Below, piece by piece: positions 7,544 to 15,940 of a stretch of 64,000 nucleotides of DNA (positions are counted from its first letter, which is position 1; every line of letters begins with the position of its first letter). Under the pieces are notes generated by a model. It was not told the origin of the DNA. It worked only from the letters and a program-made list of their open reading frames with translations, and did no database searches. Both the position numbers and the translations under genes were made by a program. The DNA lies in contig JAFUTQ010000105.1 in assembly GCA_017484135.1 (NCBI GenBank), forward strand, positions 18,749 to 82,748, written 5' to 3'. This stretch comes from Lachnospiraceae bacterium (GTDB taxonomy: Bacteria; Bacillota; Clostridia; Lachnospirales; Lachnospiraceae).

Positions 7544-8317
7544 ATGAGCGTCCAGTTGTTGGATAAGACAAGAAAAATTAATAAACTGCTTCACAATAAT
7601 AATTCCTCGAAGGTTGTTTTTAACGATATCTGCAGGGTTTTGACGGATATTCTGGCATCCAATGTCCTTGTTATCAGCAAAAAAGGAAAGGTGCTGGGCA
7701 GCAGCCAGAGCAGGGGCATTGCAGAGCTTCAGGAATTGATTGTGGATGAGGTGGGGGGATTTATTGATCCCATATTAAATGAACGCCTGCTGAGTATTCT
7801 TTCCACGAAGGAAAATGTGAACCTTGAAACTTTGGGCTTTGTAGAAAATGCCGGACAGTACCATGCGATTATTACACCGATTGACATTGCCGGAGAACGG
7901 CTGGGTACATTGTTTGTATATCGCAGCGAACGGGCATACGACATTGATGATATTATTCTTGGTGAATATGGCACGACCGTTGTCGGACTGGAAATGATGC
8001 GCTCTGTGAATGAGGAAAATGCGGAGGAAATGCGGAAAATCCAGATTGTCCGTTCCGCAATCAACACCCTGTCATTTTCGGAACTGGAGGCCATCACCCA
8101 TATTTTTGATGAATTGGACGGCAAGGAAGGGATTCTGGTGGCCAGCAAGATCGCGGATCGTGTCGGTATTACCAGATCTGTCATAGTCAATGCGCTGCGG
8201 AAATTTGAGAGTGCAGGGGTCATTGAGTCAAGATCCTCCGGTATGAAAGGCACCTATATCAAAGTGGTAAATGACGTGGTCTTTGACGAACTGGACCGAC
8301 TCAGAAAAAATACATAA
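7544..8317 (+). CDS. codY: GTP- and branched-chain-amino-acid-sensing global regulator CodY
   Basis: Dimeric repressor/activator that senses GTP and Ile/Leu/Val and represses stationary-phase, nutrient-scavenging and in Bacillus also motility genes. The N-terminal two thirds is the GAF-type ligand domain; the C-terminal winged helix is nearly canonical (ASKIADRVGITRSV, LRKFESAGVIESRSSGMKGTY). Length 257 is typical. The ATG follows AAGGAG. It lies directly upstream of flgB as in Bacillus. The promoter at 7326-7354 holds a CodY-box match, so autoregulation is likely, and a 148-bp hairpin repeat occupies its leader. Confidence 0.98.
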   Translation: MSVQLLDKTRKINKLLHNNNSSKVVFNDICRVLTDILASNVLVISKKGKVLGSSQSRGIAELQELIVDEVGGFIDPILNERLLSILSTKENVNLETLGFVENAGQYHAIITPIDIAGERLGTLFVYRSERAYDIDDIILGEYGTTVVGLEMMRSVNEENAEEMRKIQIVRSAINTLSFSELEAITHIFDELDGKEGILVASKIADRVGITRSVIVNALRKFESAGVIESRSSGMKGTYIKVVNDVVFDELDRLRKNT

Positions 8318-8361
8318 CAGACAGCAATACACGGATGGTATTGGGGGTTATCAAGTAAAGG

Positions 8362-8434
8362 GATTTATAGGAGCGCTATAAGTCTCTTTCTTCGTTACAG
8401 CCTGCTATTTACTCCCCGGGAGTGATCTGTAAAT
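8362..8434 (+). other. Two hairpins in the codY-flgB intergenic region
   Basis: The 259-base gap between codY and flgB holds GATTTATAG/CTATAAGTC (8362-8370, 8376-8384) with loop GAGCG, and a second stem with inner arms ACTCCC/GGGAGT (8411-8416, 8418-8423) and outer arms ATTTAC/GTAAAT (8407-8412, 8429-8434). Neither is followed by a T-run, so a classical intrinsic terminator for codY is not evident. I see no match to c-di-GMP riboswitch consensus sequences. Confidence 0.5.
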
Positions 8435-8496
8435 GGAAAAAATCGGATATTTTGTACCTGATGGCTATAAAAAATACAAGATATCGAAAAAAGGGC

Positions 8497-8524
8497 TTGT
8501 CTTTTTCGAAAAATTCTATATAAT
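8497..8524 (+). promoter_or_regulatory. Promoter of the fla/che superoperon with an embedded palindrome
   Basis: TTGTCT (8497-8502), a 16-base spacer and a perfect TATAAT (8519-8524) fit a sigma-A promoter about 45 bases upstream of flgB. The spacer contains a perfect 12-bp palindrome TTTTTCGAAAAA (8502-8513). This matches the CodY consensus only at 11 of 15 positions, so the binding protein, if any, is uncertain. I see no sigma-D type promoter here. Confidence 0.65.
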
Positions 8525-8576
8525 AAAGTAAGATAAAACAGGTCTGTCAACACAATGGGAAGTGGAGGGAGATATT

Positions 8577-8966
8577 ATGATTGGTTCCGACGCATTTGAT
8601 TATATCAATGTGCTGGATAAGGCCGCGGATGCCAGCTGGCTTAGAGAACAGACGATTGCAAACAATCTGGCAAACGTATCTACACCGGGCTATAAGCGGA
8701 AGGATGTGGATTTTGAGAGTGTATTAAAGAGCGAGCTGGGCAACTCAAAATATGTGTCGCTGGATCGGAAAATTTCATCGCTTCACATGGATCATCTGAC
8801 ACCCAGACAGTATACGGATTATTCAAATTATGCGTATCGGCTGGACGGGAATAATGTGGATGTGGATACCGAGAATGTGGAGCTGGCATCGGAGACACTG
8901 AAATATCTGGGATTGACCAGCAGTATCTCACAGGAAATTTCAAGATTAAAATCTGTGATGAAATAG
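8577..8966 (+). CDS. flgB: Flagellar basal-body rod protein FlgB
   Basis: Proximal rod subunit. The N-terminal rod-protein signature ANNLANVSTPGYKRKDVDF is present, and the C-terminus ends in the amphipathic segment typical of axial proteins. The ATG at 8577 lies 7 bases after GGAGGG; a GTG at 8562 would overlap the binding site and is rejected. The product is 129 residues, normal for FlgB. It is the first gene of the fla/che superoperon and is followed by flgC after 28 bases. Confidence 0.96.
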   Translation: MIGSDAFDYINVLDKAADASWLREQTIANNLANVSTPGYKRKDVDFESVLKSELGNSKYVSLDRKISSLHMDHLTPRQYTDYSNYAYRLDGNNVDVDTENVELASETLKYLGLTSSISQEISRLKSVMK

Positions 8967-8994
8967 AAAATGACACAGAACAAGGAGGAACATT

Positions 8995-9438
8995 ATGGGA
9001 CTGTTTCAGTCGTTTAATATCAGTGCATCCGGCATGACGGCACAGCGCTTTCGTACCGACATTATCGCAGAAAATGTTGCAAATGTGAATACGACCCGGA
9101 CGAAAGCGGGGACACCGTACCGCAGAAAGATTGTCACGTTTGAGGAAAAAGCGGTAACACCGTTTAGCAAGGTGCTGCACAATACCAGACAGGGCGCAGT
9201 GGGAAATGGTGTGAAGGTGTCAAAGGTTTCCAAGGACTATGAAACCGATTTTATTATGGAATATGATCCGTCCAATCCGGATGCGGATGAGAACGGATAT
9301 GTTTCTTATCCGAATGTCAATATTGTGACGGAAATGACCAATCTGATCGATGCCAGCCGGGCTTATGAGGCAAATGCCACAGCCTTTGACGCCTCCAAGC
9401 AGATTGCGCAGGCAGGTCTGCAGATCGGACAGTCATAA
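8995..9438 (+). CDS. flgC: Flagellar basal-body rod protein FlgC
   Basis: Proximal rod subunit of 147 residues. The N-terminal ISASGMTAQRFRTDIIAENVANVNTT signature and the C-terminal TNLIDASRAYEANATAFDASK match the FlgC family. It sits between flgB and fliE with an AAGGAGG binding site, in the order conserved in Bacillus and clostridia. Confidence 0.97.
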   Translation: MGLFQSFNISASGMTAQRFRTDIIAENVANVNTTRTKAGTPYRRKIVTFEEKAVTPFSKVLHNTRQGAVGNGVKVSKVSKDYETDFIMEYDPSNPDADENGYVSYPNVNIVTEMTNLIDASRAYEANATAFDASKQIAQAGLQIGQS

Positions 9439-9487
9439 TTTTGGGGCAGCTTCGGTATAGCGAAGATAAAAGAGGAGAGACAGGAAG

Positions 9488-9799
9488 ATGGATGTATCAG
9501 CATTAACGGGTATTTCGAATGACCTTTCAGGATACAGTGCGATTCAGAATGCGAATAAAAAAGCAGAGGAAGGCAGCTTTGATAACTTCTTAAATGCGGC
9601 GATCAACATGCTGAATGAAACAAATCAATATGAGAATGCGGCAGAGGCGGCTGAAATTCAGTTTGCACTCGGAGAATCCGTCAGCACGCATGATTTGATG
9701 GTTGCTCAGGAAAAGGCCAATATTGCGCTGCAGTATACGGTGGCGGTGCGCGATAAACTGCTGGAAAGCTATAATTCGATCATGAACATGCAGATATAA
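9488..9799 (+). CDS. fliE: Flagellar hook-basal body protein FliE
   Basis: Small rod/MS-ring adaptor, 103 residues. The C-terminal half (QFALGESVSTHDLMVAQEKANIALQYTVAVRDKLLESYNSIM) has the family's signature helices. It precedes fliF by 17 bases, as in other fla operons. Secreted through the flagellar type III apparatus, so it has no Sec signal peptide. Confidence 0.95.
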   Translation: MDVSALTGISNDLSGYSAIQNANKKAEEGSFDNFLNAAINMLNETNQYENAAEAAEIQFALGESVSTHDLMVAQEKANIALQYTVAVRDKLLESYNSIMNMQI

Positions 9800-9816
9800 C
9801 GGGTAGGGAGTAGGAA

Positions 9817-11433
9817 ATGCCGGAGAGAATACAAGGGATTTTAAACAGAATAAGGGAATGGTGGCAGAAGCTTGAAAGAAAGCAAAAGGCTCTGATCATC
9901 AGTGTCACAGCCGGTGTTCTGCTTGCTATGGGCATTCTCGTGTTTGTTGTATCCAGACCGGATATGCAGCTTCTGGTCAGTTGTACGGATCATGCGGAGG
10001 CAGCCACAGTCAAGACTTTGCTCGAGGACGCGGGAATTGATGCGAAAATTTCCGATGACGGACTTACCTTTATGGTGGAAAAATCAGATCTTTCCGAGGC
10101 GAGTATTCTGATCGGTTCGAATGATATTGCGGCATCGGGCTTTACCATCAGTGATGCGTTGGACGGGAGCTTCAGCACGACGGAATCAGACAAAAACCGG
10201 AAATATCAGGTTTATATGGAAACCAGATTTGCTACCATACTGGAATCCTTAGACAATGTGGAAAGCGCCAGTGTATCTTTAAATATGCCCAAGGATGACG
10301 GAACGCTCATCAGCAGCAGTCAGGAGACCTACGCGGCTGTTCAGCTTACGCTGAATGGAACGATGTCAGAGGAACAGGCCGCATCGATTGCGCGGTTTGT
10401 GGCTACGGAGCTTGGCAATGCCACGACGGATTCCGTAACAATCATTGATTCCAAGTCCAATCTGCTGTTTTCGGGAGGAGACGAGAGTTCGGTTACGGGA
10501 ACTGCCAGTTCACAGCTGTCCTATCAGTCCAAGCGTGAAAATGCCATGAAGGCTTCGGTCAAGGAAGCGATTGACGGCACCGGACTTTATGACAATGTCA
10601 ATGTTGCGGTTAATCTGAAATTGAATTTTAATCAGGTAACGACAAATCAGATCGAATATTCTGCTCAGGGAGACCGGGATGAAGGCTTGATATCCGAGGA
10701 GAGCCGTTATTCGGCCGAGACAACAGGCGGTGCGGCGGCTGTGCCCGGAACGGATTCCAATGACAGCGATGATACTACATATGTGATGGAAGATGGGGAG
10801 ATTGCGGAATCCACCATTACGGATGAGACGATTACCCATGCGCTGGATCAAAAGAGCACAACCACTGTGGCAGCAGTGGGCGAGATTGTGCCGGAGGAGT
10901 CATCCGTTGCGGTTGTTGTGACGCGCAATGTGTATTATTATGAAGATGTGGTTGAGGCCAGCGGAGAGCTGGGGGATATGACTTGGGAGGAGTATGTAGC
11001 CGCCAATAGCGAGCGTGTAAAGACTACGGTAGATGAGGACCTGTATCAGATGGTTGCGGATGCAACCGGGATTGATCAGGCTAACATATCGATTGTGGCT
11101 TATGATATTCCGATGTTCCCGGAGAATGCGGGTGCCAACAGAAGAGGATGGCAGGATTATCTGCAGATTGTTCTTGCGGTACTGATCTTTGCGCTTTTGG
11201 GATATGTGGTATTCCGCAGTACCAGAAGAGAACAAGAGGAAGAAGAAATCGAGCCGGAGCTCTCTGTGGAAACCTTGCTTGAGACAACAAAGGCTGCTGA
11301 AAAAGAGGAGCTGGAGGATATCGGATATAATGAAAAGTCCGAGGCCAGGATACAGATTGAGAAGTTTGTGGATGAGAATCCGGAGGCGGCTGCGGCATTG
11401 CTCCGCAACTGGCTGAATGAGGAGTGGGATTAA
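9817..11433 (+). CDS. fliF: Flagellar MS-ring protein FliF
   Basis: Forms the MS ring that mounts the rotor and export gate in the membrane. There is a membrane segment at about residues 27-50 (ALIISVTAGVLLAMGILVFVV), a YscJ-like ring-building motif domain, a low-complexity Gly/Asp-rich linker and a second membrane segment near residue 455 (YLQIVLAVLIFALLGYVVF). The acidic C-terminus ending in AAALLRNWLNEEWD is the FliG-binding tail. Length 538 is usual. Its stop overlaps the fliG start by one base. Confidence 0.97.
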   Translation: MPERIQGILNRIREWWQKLERKQKALIISVTAGVLLAMGILVFVVSRPDMQLLVSCTDHAEAATVKTLLEDAGIDAKISDDGLTFMVEKSDLSEASILIGSNDIAASGFTISDALDGSFSTTESDKNRKYQVYMETRFATILESLDNVESASVSLNMPKDDGTLISSSQETYAAVQLTLNGTMSEEQAASIARFVATELGNATTDSVTIIDSKSNLLFSGGDESSVTGTASSQLSYQSKRENAMKASVKEAIDGTGLYDNVNVAVNLKLNFNQVTTNQIEYSAQGDRDEGLISEESRYSAETTGGAAAVPGTDSNDSDDTTYVMEDGEIAESTITDETITHALDQKSTTTVAAVGEIVPEESSVAVVVTRNVYYYEDVVEASGELGDMTWEEYVAANSERVKTTVDEDLYQMVADATGIDQANISIVAYDIPMFPENAGANRRGWQDYLQIVLAVLIFALLGYVVFRSTRREQEEEEIEPELSVETLLETTKAAEKEELEDIGYNEKSEARIQIEKFVDENPEAAAALLRNWLNEEWD

Positions 11434-12443
11434 TGCAATCATCGGATGAATATAATGGAGTGCAAAAGGCAGCGATTCTGCTGATTGCTTTAGGACCGGA
11501 AAAGTCTGCCAGCATCTTTAAGCATTTAAAGGAAGAGGAAATTGAGGAGCTGACGCTCGAAATTGCCAATACCAGAAGTGTGTCACCCCAGACAAAGGAA
11601 GACGTGCTGGATGAGTTCTATCAGGTCTGCCTTGCGCAGCAGTATATCGCGGAGGGTGGTATCGGCTATGCGAGAGAGCTGCTTGATAAGGCATTGGGAG
11701 ATGAGCGTGCGCAGGCGGTTATTGCAAAGCTGACTGCTTCGTTGCAGGTGCGTCCGTTTGAGTTTGTCCGAAAGACAGACCCCAGTCAGGTGCTCAACTT
11801 TATTCAGGAAGAGCATCCCCAGACAATCGCTATGATCCTTTCTTATCTTTCATCCAGTCAGGCTGCCATGATTTTGGGAGCATTGCCGGTAGAAAAACAG
11901 GCGGATGTTGCGAAGCGTATTGCAAAGATGGATCGGACATCTCCGGATGTGATCCGGGAGGTGGAGCGCGTGCTGGAACGAAAGGTATCTTCTATGGCAA
12001 ATCAGGACTACACGATTGTTGGTGGTGTCGATGCCATTGTAAATATTTTGAATACGGTAGACCGTGGAACCGAGAAACATATTATGGAATCTCTGGAAAT
12101 CGAAGAGCCGGAGCTTGCAGATGAGATCCGCAAGAAGATGTTTGTATTCGAGGATATTCTGCTTCTGGACGACCGCGCGATTCAGCGTGTACTCAGAGAT
12201 GTGGATAACAATGATCTGGGTATTGCGTTGAAGGGTGCAAATGAGGAGGTTCAGAATGTCATCTTCAAGAATCTGTCAAAACGTCTGGCAGCCATGATCA
12301 AGGAAGATATGGAATTCATGGGGCCGGTGCGTATGAAGGATGTTGAGGAGGCTCAGCAGAAGATTGTCGGTGTGATCAGAAAACTGGAAGACTCGGCAGA
12401 GATTGTGATTTCTCGAGGTGGAGGTGACGAGATCGTTGTCTAA
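11433..12443 (+). CDS. fliG: Flagellar motor switch protein FliG
   Basis: Rotor torque-generating protein of the C ring. Visible landmarks are the middle-domain EHPQTIAMILSYL motif and the C-terminal charged helix FEDILLLDDRAIQRVLRDVD that contacts the stator. The ATG at 11433 lies 8 bases after AGGAG; a GTG at 11424 overlaps the binding site. The product is 336 residues. Translational coupling with fliF is likely because of the TAATG junction. Confidence 0.97.
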   Translation: MQSSDEYNGVQKAAILLIALGPEKSASIFKHLKEEEIEELTLEIANTRSVSPQTKEDVLDEFYQVCLAQQYIAEGGIGYARELLDKALGDERAQAVIAKLTASLQVRPFEFVRKTDPSQVLNFIQEEHPQTIAMILSYLSSSQAAMILGALPVEKQADVAKRIAKMDRTSPDVIREVERVLERKVSSMANQDYTIVGGVDAIVNILNTVDRGTEKHIMESLEIEEPELADEIRKKMFVFEDILLLDDRAIQRVLRDVDNNDLGIALKGANEEVQNVIFKNLSKRLAAMIKEDMEFMGPVRMKDVEEAQQKIVGVIRKLEDSAEIVISRGGGDEIVV

Positions 12444-13272
12444 TCTTTATAAGCCGCGCCTGATCGCTAATTTCAGTGAGGATGCCTGTATCATCAATTC
12501 CAATGCGTTGGTATTTCAAAAGATTGAGGAACAGGCAAAGGTAATCCTTCCCCGACAGCTCGCATCGGATCAGGGCGAAACAGCCGAAACAGAAGCAGGG
12601 GATGGATTTGTTGCGGGACTTACCGGAGAACCGATTGATGTGGAGGCGTTGGATCATCCGGTGGATCCGGCAGAAGAGGTCGAACAGGCCCGGGAGGAGG
12701 CGGAACAAATCCTTGCCGAGGCCAATGAAAAATCAAAAGAAATTCTTGCCCGGGCACAGGAGGAGGCCGCACAGCTGAAGCAGGAGGCCAGGCAGACCGG
12801 AAGAGAACAGGGGTATGAAGAGGGAATCGAACAGGCAAAGCAGGAATATGATAGAAAGGAACAACAGCTGGCACAGAGGGAACAGGAATTATCAGAAGAT
12901 TACGCAAGAAAACAGGAGGAATTGGAACCGCTGCTGGTTCAGACGATTACCGATGTCATAGAGAAGGTTTTTCGGATACAGTTTCATGACAAGAAGGAAA
13001 TTGTATTGGATCTGGTCAATCGCACACTGGCATCCATAGATGGTGCAAGAAGCTTCCTGATCAAAACCAATATAGAAAATGCAAGATTTTTAGAGGAACA
13101 TAAACAGGAATTATCGGATTGTGTAGGCAGTGCGGCACAGCTGGATATCGTATCGGATCACACCTTGGCAGACGGAGCGTGTGTGATTGAAACGGATACC
13201 GGTGTGTTTGAGTGCGGACCGGACACTCAGCTGGAAAATCTGATGAAGGATCTCCGGTCGCTTTGTTCGTGA
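12436..13272 (+). CDS. fliH: Flagellar export ATPase regulator FliH
   Basis: Stator-like regulator of the FliI ATPase in flagellar type III export. The central region is a long Glu/Gln/Ala-rich coiled coil with repeated AEEQARE, AEQILAEANEKS and REQELSEDYARKQEEL-like stretches, followed by the conserved C-terminal domain. The TTG at 12436 follows GGAGGTG by 9 bases and overlaps the end of fliG; a GTG at 12418 would place its start within that binding site's upstream edge and is less likely. The product is about 278 residues. Sequence conservation is weak in FliH, so position between fliG and fliI adds support. Confidence 0.88.
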   Translation: MSNLYKPRLIANFSEDACIINSNALVFQKIEEQAKVILPRQLASDQGETAETEAGDGFVAGLTGEPIDVEALDHPVDPAEEVEQAREEAEQILAEANEKSKEILARAQEEAAQLKQEARQTGREQGYEEGIEQAKQEYDRKEQQLAQREQELSEDYARKQEELEPLLVQTITDVIEKVFRIQFHDKKEIVLDLVNRTLASIDGARSFLIKTNIENARFLEEHKQELSDCVGSAAQLDIVSDHTLADGACVIETDTGVFECGPDTQLENLMKDLRSLCS

Positions 13273-13281
13273 GGTAGTAAG

Positions 13282-14592
13282 GTGACGGTAGATTTAGAGA
13301 AATATTTGAGACTTTCGGAGAAAACATATTTCACCTGCCTGGGCAAGGTAATGAAGGTGGTAGGACTGACGATCGAATCCATGGGACCGGAAGCGAAGCT
13401 GAATGATTTGTGCAGGATCTACTTAGCCAAAGACCGGGAGGAATATGTGATGGCAGAGGTGGTTGGCTTTAAGGATAACCGCCTTCAGCTTATGCCGTTT
13501 GACAGTGTGGAAGGACTTGGAGTTGGATGTATCGTAGAAAATACGGGACATCCATTGTCTGTTTTAGTAGGGGATGAAGTGCTTGGACACACGCTGGACG
13601 GAATCGGAAGACCGACGGATGTGGAAAGTCTGGTAACCTCCGGGGAATATCCGGTGGAGGCCCCCCCTCCGGATCCGATGAAGCGGGAAATCATCAGTGA
13701 AGTGCTGCCTTTGGGGGTCAAGGCGGTAGATGGACTGATTACTGTAGGAAAAGGACAGAGAATCGGAGTGTTTGCCGGTTCCGGCGTTGGAAAAAGTACA
13801 TTGCTGGGCATGTTTGCAAGGAATACCAAGGCAGACATCAATGTGATTGCGCTGATTGGAGAGCGTGGAAGAGAGGTTCGGGAATTTATCGAACGGGATC
13901 TGGGAGAAGAGGGAATGAAACGCTCGGTGATGGTGGTGGCCACCTCGGACAAACCGGCTCTGATTCGAAACAAGGCGGCAAAGACGGCTACGGCCATTGC
14001 AGAATATTTCAGAGATCAGGGAATGGATGTTCTGCTTATGATGGATTCTCTGACCCGTTTCTCCATGGCTCAGCGTGAAATCGGGCTGGCGACGGGAGAA
14101 CCGCCGGTGACCAGAGGGTATCCGCCCAGTGTATATTCCGAGATGCCAAAGCTTTTAGAGCGTGCCGGGATGTCAGACAAAGGGTCCATTACGGGGCTTT
14201 ACACCGTTCTGGTGGACGGTGATGATATGAATGAACCGATCACGGACACGGCGCGAAGCATTCTGGACGGACATATTATGCTGTCCAGAAAGCTGGGACA
14301 TAAGAATCATTATCCCGCCATTGATGTGCTGCAGAGTATTTCCCGTGTCATGAGTGCGATTGCAAAGCCGGAGCACAAGGAAGTGGCAGGCAGATTACGG
14401 AATGTGCTGGCAACCTATCAGGAGGCGGAGGATCTGATTAATATCGGTGCCTATAAAAGCGGATCCAATCAGGAAATTGATTATGCGGTAGAAAAAATCG
14501 GAGAGGTAAACCGTTTTTTGTGTCAGAGAACAGACGAAAAGTTTTCTTTTGAGGATGAAATCCGGTTATTGTCGGAAATATTTGAGGAGTAG
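13282..14592 (+). CDS. fliI: Flagellum-specific export ATPase FliI
   Basis: ATPase of the flagellar type III export apparatus, related to the F1 beta subunit. Walker A GSGVGKST is at about residues 166-173, followed by VIALIGERGREVREFIE, the Walker B region DVLLMMDSLTRFSMAQREIGLA and GEPPVTRGYPPSV. The GTG start at 13282 follows GAGGTAGTAAG. Length 436 is normal. It lies between fliH and fliJ as expected. Confidence 0.98.
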   Translation: MTVDLEKYLRLSEKTYFTCLGKVMKVVGLTIESMGPEAKLNDLCRIYLAKDREEYVMAEVVGFKDNRLQLMPFDSVEGLGVGCIVENTGHPLSVLVGDEVLGHTLDGIGRPTDVESLVTSGEYPVEAPPPDPMKREIISEVLPLGVKAVDGLITVGKGQRIGVFAGSGVGKSTLLGMFARNTKADINVIALIGERGREVREFIERDLGEEGMKRSVMVVATSDKPALIRNKAAKTATAIAEYFRDQGMDVLLMMDSLTRFSMAQREIGLATGEPPVTRGYPPSVYSEMPKLLERAGMSDKGSITGLYTVLVDGDDMNEPITDTARSILDGHIMLSRKLGHKNHYPAIDVLQSISRVMSAIAKPEHKEVAGRLRNVLATYQEAEDLINIGAYKSGSNQEIDYAVEKIGEVNRFLCQRTDEKFSFEDEIRLLSEIFEE

Positions 14593-14601
14593 GGATGAAC
14601 G

Positions 14602-15051
14602 ATGGCCAAATTTGTTTATCGCATGCAGAATATTCTCGATATCAAGTCAAAGCTTGAGAATCAAGCGTCCATTGCGTACGGTCAGGCAAATGCGAAGCTT
14701 CAGGAGGAGAACGAAAAGCTCCGGCAGCTTTTTTTGCGCAAAAGCGGTTATGAGGCGCAGGCGAAGGAGCTGGTCAACGGCAAAATTGATGTTTCTGAGA
14801 TTCAGACATGCCGACGTGCGATCGAATCCATGAAGACGCTGATCCGAAGACAGATGCTTGAGGTTCAGGTGGCGGAAAAAAATGCGGAAGCAGCCAGAAA
14901 ACGGCTGACAGAGCTAATGCAGGATCGCAAGACCCATGAAAAGCTGCGCGAAAATGCATTGGAGGAATTTATGCGAGAGCAGAATTATGAGGACAATAAG
15001 GTGGTTGACGAACTTGTCAGCTATACCTACGGAAAAAAAGAAAAAGAGTAG
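14602..15051 (+). CDS. fliJ: Flagellar export chaperone/stalk protein FliJ
   Basis: Coiled-coil stalk protein that inserts into the FliI hexamer. The translation begins MAKFVYRMQNILDIKSKLE, a typical FliJ start, and the 149 residues are almost wholly predicted helical with high Lys, Glu and Gln content. It sits directly after fliI with AGGAGTAGGG upstream. Sequence conservation is low in this family, so position is an important part of the call. Confidence 0.9.
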   Translation: MAKFVYRMQNILDIKSKLENQASIAYGQANAKLQEENEKLRQLFLRKSGYEAQAKELVNGKIDVSEIQTCRRAIESMKTLIRRQMLEVQVAEKNAEAARKRLTELMQDRKTHEKLRENALEEFMREQNYEDNKVVDELVSYTYGKKEKE

Positions 15052-15084
15052 CTTACAGAAATAAAAATTACAGGCGGTGAAGAG

Positions 15085-15900
15085 ATGGCAGATTTAGATA
15101 AAAAGGCTGCAAAGAAGGCGGAAAAAGCGAGAAAAAAGGAAGAAAAAAAGAACAAGGCTGCCGTGGAAGGAGAACTGGGAGATGAGAGCGAGGGAGCTTC
15201 CTCCAAGGTGGCGGTATTCTTTGCTACATTTATTATTATACTGGTGTGGCTCGTAATTCTCGCGTTGTTGATCAAATGGGATGTCGGGGGGTTCGGCTCT
15301 ACGGTTATGACACCGATTTTGAAGAATGTGCCTTATGTGAACCGGATTCTGCCGGATTCCGATGAGGAGTTGTCGACCGAGGACGAATATCCTTACCGCA
15401 ATCTGGATGAAGCGGTGGCGTATATCAAAGAGCTGGAGCTTGAACTTGCCCAGGTGCAGACAACAAGTTCGGATTACGATGCTTATGTTGCAGATCTTGA
15501 GGCTCAGGCGGAGAAGCTTAAGGAGTACGAGGCAAATCAGGCAGCGTTTGAGGCGGAAAAAGAAAAGTTTTACCGGGAGGTTGTTTTTTCCGATGAAGCA
15601 CCCGATATAGATGAATATAGGCGTTATTATGAGAGTATTGAACCGGATCAGGCGGAGCAGATTTACCGGCAGATTCTTGCGAAGCAGGCGGTGTCGGATG
15701 AAATTGCCGATTATGTGAAGGCGTACTCCGAGATGAAGCCCAAGGAGGCGGCGGCTATATTTGACACCATGACGGATAATCTTGATCTGGTGGCAAAGAT
15801 TCTGGAAAATATGAACGCAGAATCAAGAGGGAATATTCTGGCAGCGATGAATGAAGATACGGCAGCAAAGCTGACCGAGATCATGAATCCGAAGGAATAG
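15085..15900 (+). CDS. MotE/MgtE-N-like membrane protein of the flagellar operon
   Basis: A 271-residue protein with a charged Lys/Glu-rich cytoplasmic N-terminus, one membrane segment at about residues 46-70 (VAVFFATFIIILVWLVILALLI), a coiled coil around residues 110-170 and a C-terminal MgtE intracellular N-like domain (KPKEAAAIFDTMTDNLDLVAKILENMNAESRGNILAAMN). This architecture matches the MotE/FlbB periplasmic stator-scaffold group and the Bacillus ylxF position between fliJ and fliK. The extracytoplasmic C-terminus would then stabilise or place stators. Specific function here is inference. Confidence 0.75.
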   Translation: MADLDKKAAKKAEKARKKEEKKNKAAVEGELGDESEGASSKVAVFFATFIIILVWLVILALLIKWDVGGFGSTVMTPILKNVPYVNRILPDSDEELSTEDEYPYRNLDEAVAYIKELELELAQVQTTSSDYDAYVADLEAQAEKLKEYEANQAAFEAEKEKFYREVVFSDEAPDIDEYRRYYESIEPDQAEQIYRQILAKQAVSDEIADYVKAYSEMKPKEAAAIFDTMTDNLDLVAKILENMNAESRGNILAAMNEDTAAKLTEIMNPKE

Positions 15901-15940
15901 CCCGGGCAGAAGCCCAAAGAAAAAAGAGAGGAGGAATGGC

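Noticed and set aside
7360-7566. Small reading frames inside repeat copy A (and 50244-50471 in copy B)
   Set aside because: They follow from the palindromic repeat, lack ribosome binding sites and show no protein-like conservation between the copies.
8318-8500. c-di-GMP riboswitch ahead of flgB
   Set aside because: Stems are present but I cannot find the conserved GEMM-I or type II core sequences; the hairpins do not match.
8502-8516. A full CodY box in the flgB promoter
   Set aside because: Only 11 of 15 positions match and the central base is missing, so I report it as an unassigned palindrome.
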